The notes under the pieces are model-generated. The model was given only the letters and a program-made list of their open reading frames with translations. It was not told where the DNA came from and ran no database searches. Of a stretch of 10,479 nt of DNA, positions 1-4,698 are shown one piece after another (within the stretch, counting starts at the first letter, position 1; the number at the start of each line of letters is the position of its first letter). The translations under genes and the position numbers were made by a program. Source of the DNA: Gp6-AA40 sp036742665 (lineage in GTDB: Bacteria; Acidobacteriota; Vicinamibacteria; Vicinamibacterales; UBA2999); contig DAINQP010000205.1 in the NCBI GenBank assembly GCA_036742665.1, positions 1 to 10,479 of the forward strand. The letters run 5' to 3'.

Positions 1-1057
1 GCGTCGCGGCGCCTGAGAGCGTCAGACCTGCGACGACGGCGAGGATGGTGGCAAACGCCACTGCGGCAATGAACCCGAGGAACGGCGTGCCTCCGACTGC
101 CGCAGCGAGCAACGGCGCCGCCATGTTGCCGCCCGCGTCGACCTTGGTGATGGCCTCGCGGCCGACGATGACCATCGCGCCGAAGCCGAGGATGAACGTG
201 AGCAGATAGAAGAAGCCGATGAACGCCGTCGCGTAACCGACCGACGTACGAGCGGTCTTCGCGTCTGGCACCGTGTAGAACCGCATCAGGATATGCGGCA
301 GGCCAGCAGTGCCAAGCATCAGCGCGAGGCCGAGCGAGATCGCATCAATGGGATCGGTGACCTGCCGGCCTGGTGCCAGCACCCCGGGCCCATACGTCAA
401 TGACGCCTGCTCGAAGAGCGCCAGCGGATTGAAGTTGAATCGCGCCAACACAAGGCCGGCGAGTATCGTCGCGCCACCGAGCAGCAGCACGGCCTTGACA
501 ATCTGCACCCAGGTGGTGGCGATCATGCCGCCGAACAGCACATAAGCCAGCATCACTACACCGACGATAACGACCGCCGCTTCGTACGGGAGCCCGAACA
601 ACAGCCGGATCAAATTGCCGGCACCAACCATCTGCGCGATGAGATAAAACGCGATCACCGCCAGCGAGCCAATCGCTGCCGCTATGCGAATCGGCGTCTG
701 GCGCAGTCGCGTCGCGACGACGTCGGCGAACGTGTAGCGTCCCAGATTGCGCAGCGGCTCTGCGATCAGGAACATGACGATCGGCCAGCCGACCAGGAAC
801 CCAATCGAATAGATCAGGCCGTCAAATCCCGACAGCGCCACCAGACCGGCGATGCCGAGGAAACTCGCCGCGCTCATGTAGTCGCCGGCCAACGCGAGTC
901 CGTTCTGGAACGCGGTGACGCTGCGGCCCGCCGCATAGAAGTGATCAGCCGTGCGTGTTCGGCGCGAGGCCCACACCGTGATGCCCAGCGACAGCGCGAT
1001 GAACAGTCCGAAGAACGCGATCGCGGTGATATTGGGTTCGCCGATCGCCGACGTCAT
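1..1057 (-). CDS. actP: ActP-type cation/acetate symporter, C-terminus cut by window edge
   Basis: Inner-membrane sodium:solute symporter (SSS family) that imports acetate and related short carboxylates. The frame is open from the ATG at 1057 to the left edge, giving 352 of the usual ~550 residues. It reads like E. coli ActP along its length: GDYMSAASFLGI at residues 58-69, then SGFDGLIYSIGFLVGWPI, AEPLRNLGRYTFADV, LIAQMVGAGNLI, YVLFGGMIATTWVQI, LGTAGLPHILMRFYTVPDA and, at the edge, VAFATILAVVAGLTLSGA. Many hydrophobic helices are visible. It lacks the cleavable N-terminal extension of E. coli ActP and starts directly before the first helix. The ATG overlaps the yjcH stop as ATGA, so the two are translationally coupled, the usual yjcH-actP arrangement. 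Substrate (acetate versus glycolate or propionate) cannot be settled from sequence. The last helices lie outside the window. Confidence 0.96.
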   Translation of the reverse strand, partial: MTSAIGEPNITAIAFFGLFIALSLGITVWASRRTRTADHFYAAGRSVTAFQNGLALAGDYMSAASFLGIAGLVALSGFDGLIYSIGFLVGWPIVMFLIAEPLRNLGRYTFADVVATRLRQTPIRIAAAIGSLAVIAFYLIAQMVGAGNLIRLLFGLPYEAAVVIVGVVMLAYVLFGGMIATTWVQIVKAVLLLGGATILAGLVLARFNFNPLALFEQASLTYGPGVLAPGRQVTDPIDAISLGLALMLGTAGLPHILMRFYTVPDAKTARTSVGYATAFIGFFYLLTFILGFGAMVIVGREAITKVDAGGNMAAPLLAAAVGGTPFLGFIAAVAFATILAVVAGLTLSGAAT

Positions 1058-1320
1058 GACCGGAGGTTCCGCAGCGAAGCGTCATAGTGCGTGTTCGCCC
1101 AGCGCACATAGATCCACGTCAGCACCCATGCGGCGACGATTACCAACACGCCGAGCAACATGCCAATGCTGAGGCCGCCGATGAATAGCGTGCCGAGGAG
1201 TGGTTTGTTGAAGGCGACGAGAAGGATGAAGCCGAAGTAGACCACCATCATGGTGATGGTGAGGAGGATGGCCATCCGCCAGCGTGCGGCGGAGACAGCT
1301 TCGAGGTTGGGATCAGACAT
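1054..1320 (-). CDS. yjcH: YjcH-like DUF485 small membrane protein
   Basis: DUF485 family protein of 88 aa, normally encoded just before actP; it is an inner-membrane accessory of unknown mechanism. Two hydrophobic helices are visible, roughly residues 16-38 (MAILLTITMMVVYFGFILLVAF) and 46-70, separated by a short NKPLLGTLFIGG turn. The end, IYVRWANTHYDASLRNL, matches the family's IYxWRAN-x-x-FD pattern. I start at ATG 1320 (MSDPNLEAV), which fits family length; the frame is open further upstream, but that part (34 residues, Arg-rich) does not look like the family and runs through a hairpin. No Shine-Dalgarno sequence precedes the ATG; instead an inverted repeat ends exactly at it. The stop overlaps the actP start by 4 bp. 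Confidence 0.93.
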   Translation of the reverse strand: MSDPNLEAVSAARWRMAILLTITMMVVYFGFILLVAFNKPLLGTLFIGGLSIGMLLGVLVIVAAWVLTWIYVRWANTHYDASLRNLRS

Positions 1321-1347
1321 GTGAGGCCAAAGGATACTTGACCTCAC
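1321..1347 (-). promoter_or_regulatory. Inverted repeat abutting the yjcH start codon
   Basis: On the minus strand the leader reads GTGAGGTCAA, a 7-nt spacer GTATCCT, then TTGGCCTCAC directly followed by the yjcH ATG. The arms (1338-1347 and 1321-1330) match at 9 of 10 positions in DNA, and the odd pair becomes a U-G wobble in RNA, so the mRNA can form a 10-bp hairpin ending at the start codon. No ribosome-binding site lies between hairpin and ATG. It could be an operator for a dimeric regulator or an mRNA structure controlling yjcH-actP translation. The repeat is seen directly; the role is inferred. Confidence 0.5.
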
Positions 1348-1358
1348 GTGTCTGTGCC

Positions 1359-1384
1359 GGCGGGTCTGAAGAACAAGACCCGCC
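1359..1384 (-). terminator. Hairpin after the DUF6152 gene, likely terminator
   Basis: Arms GGCGGGTCT (1359-1367) and AGACCCGCC (1376-1384) are a perfect 9-bp inverted repeat around an 8-nt loop. It starts 9 bp beyond the stop codon of the DUF6152 gene (minus strand) and lies upstream of yjcH. There is no T-run after the stem, so it is not a classical intrinsic terminator; it may still stop transcription or protect an mRNA 3' end. Position and stem strength are the only evidence. Confidence 0.5.
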
Positions 1385-1393
1385 CTACGCTGT

Positions 1394-1819
1394 CTACTTG
1401 TCGGGACGTTCGTCCGGAGCACCTGTGCCCGACGAACCGACGAACAGCTTCTTCCCGTCTGGGAAGGTGATATCGCGGCCGTTGGCGCGATTCGCGCCGT
1501 CCTTGGCCTGGAAGCCCTCGACGAGGATTTCCGTGCCCTCGGTCAGCGACTTCTTGTTCCAGCCGCGACGCAGCAACGCGTTCGGCGCGCCGCCCTCGAC
1601 CATCCAACGCTCGACCTTGCCGGTCTGCGGATCTTTTACGTCGATGTGGATCCATGAGTGCGGGTTGATCCATTCCATCTTCACGACCGTGCCCCGCAGC
1701 TTGACCGGGCGCTTCGCGTCAAATTCCGCCGCGAATGAATGGTGCGCGGACACCTGCACCGCGGCCACCGACACCAGAAGCGCGGCACCGGCCACAACGC
1801 TGAAGAGTTTCGTTCGCAT
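1394..1819 (-). CDS. DUF6152 family secreted protein
   Basis: A 141-aa exported protein of unknown function. Residues 1-25 form a clean Sec signal peptide (MRTK, hydrophobic core LFSVVAGAALLVSVAAV, cleavage after VSA). The mature protein begins HHSFAAEFD, the hallmark opening of DUF6152 proteins, followed by KRPVKLRGTVVKMEWINPHSWIHIDV (38-61), a beta-rich stretch with the family's EWxNPHxxxxxxV motif, and GTEILVEGFQAKDG (95-108). Family members are typically 110-140 aa, so it is complete. ATG 1819 is supported by AGGAG at 1829-1833 with a 9-nt spacer. A TAGAAT -10-like box lies about 37 bp upstream (1856-1861), with no convincing -35. The gene follows another secreted protein gene on the same strand; such pairing is common in Acidobacteriota and suggests a shared periplasmic role. 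The conserved His residues after the cleavage site could bind a metal, which is speculation. Confidence 0.9.
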   Translation of the reverse strand: MRTKLFSVVAGAALLVSVAAVQVSAHHSFAAEFDAKRPVKLRGTVVKMEWINPHSWIHIDVKDPQTGKVERWMVEGGAPNALLRRGWNKKSLTEGTEILVEGFQAKDGANRANGRDITFPDGKKLFVGSSGTGAPDERPDK

Positions 1820-1904
1820 CGGATTTATCTCCTACTAGGTATTCAAGACGTTCAAATTCTACCTCGGCTTGGCAGGGACTGCTACTCCCCATCCTATGCC
1901 GTTA

Positions 1905-1927
1905 CTTGGGGAATTTTCGGCCCCAAG
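1905..1927 (-). terminator. Weak hairpin downstream of the 1951-2862 gene
   Basis: CTTGGGG (1905-1911) and CCCCAAG (1921-1927) are perfect inverted arms around a 9-nt loop, 23 bp past the stop of the secreted-protein gene. A U-rich tail is absent on the minus strand, so terminator function is only a guess; an operator for the DUF6152 gene is the alternative. Confidence 0.3.
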
Positions 1928-1950
1928 CGCCTGTCGATTCAGGGGATGCC

Positions 1951-2862
1951 CTACTCGGTTTTCTTTTTCAGATCCCCGTAGAGCAGCTCCTCTGAGAACT
2001 CAACGCACTTGAATTCGAGCAACTGCACGTTCGGTTCCATGCGACGGTAGAGCGGCATCCGGATCGTCCACGGACGCGAGAATGTCTTCGGGTCCTCAAT
2101 CGTCGCCGAGTAGTTAATGTGGTTTGCGCCCGGCGCCAACTGGTAGCGCTCGGTGACCTTCAGTTGATCGGAGTGATGGTTGCCCGAGCGATCGAACCAG
2201 GTCGAATCGTTGTTGCCGGTCACCTCGATCACCAGCGTGTCGCCGTCCCACTTGCCATCCGACCAGCCCATCCAGCTATCCACTGGCGGCTCCTGGTGGT
2301 TGATCATGTGCACGATGCGGTTCGAGCTGGCGTACTCGTAGACGAACAGAATGTCCTTCTGCCCCTGCACGATCTGGAACGGGTACGGCATGTAGGTCGC
2401 GCGCGGGATACCAGGCATGTAGCACTTCGCCTCGGGATCCGACTTCGGCCAGCCGGCCATGTTCTCCTGCCGCTTCTTCAGCGCCGCGGGGAGATAGGGG
2501 ATCGTGCCGCCCTCGACTACGCTCTGTCCTGCCGGGATCGCGGCGATCGCGCCAAGCTGCCAGAACTGATTCAGGCCGGACGCAGAGTGATCCTCGAGAT
2601 TCCAGTAGGCGTTGCCGAGCGCCTGCCACACCCCGTTGAAGTTCGGCTTGCCGGCAATGCGGTCCGGACGAGGAGTCGCTGCCGCACCACGACCCGCCGG
2701 CTGCGCGGGTGCCGCACCACGACCCTGGCCTGCCGGCGCGGGAGCCGCGCCTCCAGCGGGCGCCTGGCCACGGCCCGCTTGTCCAGCGAGCGGCATAACG
2801 GTAAGCGACACCGCCGCCGCTACTGCCATCGCAACCATTGCGCCTGTAATCCGGTTTTGCAT
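1951..2862 (-). CDS. Secreted protein of unknown function, Acidobacteriota paralogous family
   Basis: A 303-aa exported protein that I recognise as a type abundant in Acidobacteriota but without an assigned function. Residues 1-29 are a signal peptide (hydrophobic MVAMAVAAAVSLTVMPLAGQA). Residues 30-66 are a low-complexity Gly/Ala/Pro/Gln/Arg linker with two GRGAA units. The folded part starts with PDRIAGKPNFNGVWQALG (66-83) and carries CYMPGIPRATYMPYPFQIVQ (147-166), NRIVHMINHQEPP (181-193), the core SWMGWSDGKWDGDTLVIEVTG (196-216), FDRSGNHHSDQLKVTERYQL (223-242) and SRPWTIRMPLYRR (262-274). The pattern GW-x-G-x-W-x-GDTLVxExTG plus H-S-x-x-L-x-VxER recurs in this family and suggests a beta-barrel or lipocalin-like fold; that is inference. 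Two Cys remain (147, 286). ATG 2862 has GAGGAG at 2872-2877 with a 9-nt spacer. The DUF6152 gene lies 131 bp downstream. Confidence 0.88.
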   Translation of the reverse strand: MQNRITGAMVAMAVAAAVSLTVMPLAGQAGRGQAPAGGAAPAPAGQGRGAAPAQPAGRGAAATPRPDRIAGKPNFNGVWQALGNAYWNLEDHSASGLNQFWQLGAIAAIPAGQSVVEGGTIPYLPAALKKRQENMAGWPKSDPEAKCYMPGIPRATYMPYPFQIVQGQKDILFVYEYASSNRIVHMINHQEPPVDSWMGWSDGKWDGDTLVIEVTGNNDSTWFDRSGNHHSDQLKVTERYQLAPGANHINYSATIEDPKTFSRPWTIRMPLYRRMEPNVQLLEFKCVEFSEELLYGDLKKKTE

Positions 2863-2901
2863 CTGCCAGGTCTCCTCTTGTCACGCGTTGAAAGGCTGCT
2901 G

Positions 2902-2915
2902 TTCCCGCGCGGGAA
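2902..2915. promoter_or_regulatory. 14-bp perfect palindrome upstream of the secreted-protein gene
   Basis: TTCCCGCGCGGGAA is a gap-free perfect palindrome, 40 bp before the ATG at 2862 and upstream of its ribosome-binding site. Position fits an operator near the transcription start. GC-rich DNA makes the core easy by chance, but the AA/TT ends extend it. Function is inferred. Confidence 0.35.
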
Positions 2916-2967
2916 TCGGCATCAAAATTCGTTAGGAAGTCGTTGTTGCCCGGACGTTTACCAGAGT

Positions 2968-2984
2968 TGTCAATACCATGTCAA
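2968..2984 (-). promoter_or_regulatory. Two TTGACA boxes one helical turn apart, possible promoter
   Basis: On the minus strand perfect TTGACA hexamers occur at 2984-2979 and 2973-2968, 11 bp apart, upstream of the secreted-protein gene. Neither has a good TATAAT-like partner at 17 bp (GTAAAC or, at 18 bp, TAAACG follow the first). They lie in the short gap after the metE-like gene, the right place for a promoter of the 2862 gene. Confidence 0.3.
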
Positions 2985-3012
2985 GAAACGCGACCCGCCA
3001 TCGCCGCACGCT

Positions 3013-4074
3013 TTATCCCCGCGCGGCCATTGCCGCGCGGTCGATCGGCGATGCCAACTCCGCGCGAACGATCGCTGCGCCCGCCGCCAGCGCGCGCATT
3101 TTACCCCGGGAGGCCTCGCGACTGCGCGGGACGAGGCCGCAATCAGTACATGGATAGAGTTGTGACGCCGGCACGTGCTCCAACGCTCGGCGAATGCGGT
3201 CTGCCACCACCTCCGGCGTTTCGACGTCCTCGGTACCCACGTTGATCGCGCCGAGCAGCACGTCCTTCCCACTGAGCTCGCGCAGCACCGAGACATCAAC
3301 GCCTGACGCGGCACATTCCACCGACACCTGATCGACGCTGCTCTTCGCCAGCAGCGGCAACGTCACGCCGTAGTGCCCCCAATCGGTGTTCTTCGTCTTC
3401 CACGCCAGCACGGCCGGGGTGCCGTATCCGTAGCAGATGTGCACGGCTTTACGACCGGCCACACCCTCCATGCACTGCTCCAGCGCGTCGATCCCCCACT
3501 CCTCAACCTCGTCGAGATAGATGTTGAAGCACGGTTCATCGAACTGAATGATGTCGGCCCCGGCCGCAGCGAGATCGCGCGCTTCGGCGTTGATCGCACG
3601 GGCGAAGCGCATCGCCAGCGTCTTGCGATCGGCGCCGTAATGTTCGTCAGCCACACTGTCCACGATCGTCATTGGACCTGGCAGCGTCACTTTCAGCTGA
3701 CGCGTCGTCAGATCGCGCGCGAAGCGGCACGCATCGAGAAACACCGGACGTGTACGCTCTACCGCTCCGATGACGCGCGCCACTTCGGTTGTCTCGGAGT
3801 AGCGGCCGCCGCGTGAGCGTTGGTGCGCAAGCTGTTCGGTGTCGATGCCGGTGAGCCCATCGAGAAATCCCCAGATGTAGTGACGGCGGCGTAGCTCACC
3901 ATCGGTGACGATCGCCAGGCCGGCATCTTCCTGCTCGCGAATCGCCAAACGCACGGCGTCGTCCTGCGCTTCCTGCAGTTCGGTTCCCGACAGCCGCCAC
4001 GGCGCCTTGAGCATATTGGACGGCGCAAGCCACACCGGCTTCGGCAGACTTCCGACGATGGAGGCTTCTAACAT
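3013..4074 (-). CDS. Short core MetE-type (cobalamin-independent) methionine synthase homologue
   Basis: A 353-aa protein matching only the C-terminal catalytic barrel of MetE, the enzyme that moves a methyl group to homocysteine without cobalamin. Full MetE is about 750 aa; stand-alone ('core MetE', methionine synthase II-like) proteins are about this size. The start ASIVGSLPKP (4-13) is the usual opening. IIQFDEPCFN (175-184) is the substrate-loop motif. Zinc ligands appear intact by comparison with E. coli MetE: His212 and Cys214 in VHICYG, Glu253 in SVECA, and Cys312 in CTDCGL (309-314). GAINVGTEDVETPE (275-288) is also typical. The methyl donor may not be the folate used by MetE; core enzymes can use methylcobamide proteins or other donors. 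ATG 4074 has no Shine-Dalgarno sequence, but a promoter at 4088-4117 would place transcription start only a few bases before it. I leave the gene symbol open because donor and true function are uncertain. Confidence 0.88.
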   Translation of the reverse strand: MLEASIVGSLPKPVWLAPSNMLKAPWRLSGTELQEAQDDAVRLAIREQEDAGLAIVTDGELRRRHYIWGFLDGLTGIDTEQLAHQRSRGGRYSETTEVARVIGAVERTRPVFLDACRFARDLTTRQLKVTLPGPMTIVDSVADEHYGADRKTLAMRFARAINAEARDLAAAGADIIQFDEPCFNIYLDEVEEWGIDALEQCMEGVAGRKAVHICYGYGTPAVLAWKTKNTDWGHYGVTLPLLAKSSVDQVSVECAASGVDVSVLRELSGKDVLLGAINVGTEDVETPEVVADRIRRALEHVPASQLYPCTDCGLVPRSREASRGKMRALAAGAAIVRAELASPIDRAAMAARG

Positions 4075-4087
4075 GTATGTGTTTGCC

Positions 4088-4117
4088 GTTATCTGGTAAC
4101 TACGACAAACAAGTCAA
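4088..4117 (-). promoter_or_regulatory. Putative promoter giving a near-leaderless metE-like mRNA
   Basis: On the minus strand TTGACT (4117-4112, 5/6 to consensus) and GATAAC (4093-4088, 4/6) are separated by 18 bp. The -10 box ends 13 nt before the ATG at 4074, so transcription would start only about 6 nt before the codon. This agrees with the absence of a ribosome-binding site. Read by eye, not by a scored model. Confidence 0.4.
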
Positions 4118-4158
4118 GGCGTTGACATCCGGCGGGCATCCACATGGCATCGTACGGA

Positions 4159-4184
4159 CGAGGCACGACCCGGGTCGCGCCTCG
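4159..4184. terminator. 26-bp near-perfect palindrome after the kinase operon
   Basis: Arms CGAGGC-A-CGACCC (4159-4171) and GGGTCG-C-GCCTCG (4172-4184) pair at 12 of 13 positions with no central gap; the central 12 bp, CGACCCGGGTCG, is a perfect palindrome. It lies 10 bp beyond the stop of the small basic protein gene and 85 bp before the metE-like start. It could stop transcription of the kinase operon (but no T-run follows) or be a high-symmetry protein-binding site. A hairpin with no free loop bases is less typical of a terminator. Confidence 0.4.
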
Positions 4185-4194
4185 CATGGCACGG

Positions 4195-4698
4195 TTATCG
4201 TTTCCTGCTCGCTCGAGACTTCGCGGCCGTTCTGGCCGCGCCTTTTCGGGCTCTCCCTTTCTTCGCCGCGCCTTTCCTCGTCTTCGTGCCCCTGGCGAGC
4301 TGCTTCGTCTTCCTGACTTTACTCTTCTTGGTTTTACTCGTCGTGGCCGTCTTTGCCTTTTTCGACGTCGTCTTGTGGACGCCGCGGCCGCCATCCACAA
4401 TCAACTCCGGGCCGGAGGTGGTACCACCAATTGACCTGAGGGTGTTATATGGGTATTCCGTCCTCGTCCCTTTTCGGTGTCCTTTGATTTTCCCATCGAT
4501 CTTGTCTTCGTTCGTCTCTTGCTTGTTCAACCACTTCGGCTCCAGAAACACATTGAACGGAACCTTGTCGTCGAAAAAAATGTCAATCTTGTTTCCGACT
4601 GTTCGTGGCTTCCAAACGATTTTATCGCCTGGGGATACAGTTGCTGATCGAGGGGAAACCTGGCCATTGTCCTCGACGTGAATCTCGATCTCGGCCAT
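4195..4698 (-). CDS. Small protein: cupredoxin-like beta domain plus histone-H1-like basic tail
   Basis: A 167-aa protein not matched to a named family. Residues 1-105 look beta-rich and cupredoxin-like in pattern (EIEIHVEDNGQVSPRSATVSPGD, then KIVWKP, IDIFFDD, EYPYNTL, PELIVDGG), but there is no Cys, so a type-1 copper site is excluded. Residues 109-167 are a low-complexity tail of Lys, Arg, Ala, Gly, Thr and Ser with 26 Lys/Arg and no acidic residue, like histone H1 or AlgP tails, which bind nucleic acid. No signal peptide is present, so it should stay in the cytoplasm. The start is ATG 4698, whose A is the last base of the kinase TGA (TGATG), so translation is coupled; the frame is open upstream, but that segment overlaps the kinase and is not protein-like. 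The domain part is coded in AT-richer DNA than its flanks. A substrate or effector of the kinase is an inference from coupling and the Thr/Ser-rich tail. Confidence 0.82.
   Translation of the reverse strand: MAEIEIHVEDNGQVSPRSATVSPGDKIVWKPRTVGNKIDIFFDDKVPFNVFLEPKWLNKQETNEDKIDGKIKGHRKGTRTEYPYNTLRSIGGTTSGPELIVDGGRGVHKTTSKKAKTATTSKTKKSKVRKTKQLARGTKTRKGAAKKGRARKGAARTAAKSRASRKR

Noticed and set aside
2681..2725. Two copies of GCCGCACCACGACCC 30 bp apart, at first sight a short DNA repeat.
   Set aside because: They code the repeated GRGAA units of the low-complexity linker, so protein repetition explains them.
3019..3040. Two CCGCGCGG words separated by 6 nt at the end of the metE-like gene, a possible terminator stem.
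   Set aside because: The words lie inside coding sequence just before the stop, are self-palindromic GC runs, and no T-run follows.
2119..3165. A 348-codon plus-strand open frame across the secreted-protein gene and into the metE-like gene.
   Set aside because: It is antisense to a gene with signal peptide and ribosome-binding site, and its product is an Arg/His-rich sequence with no domain.
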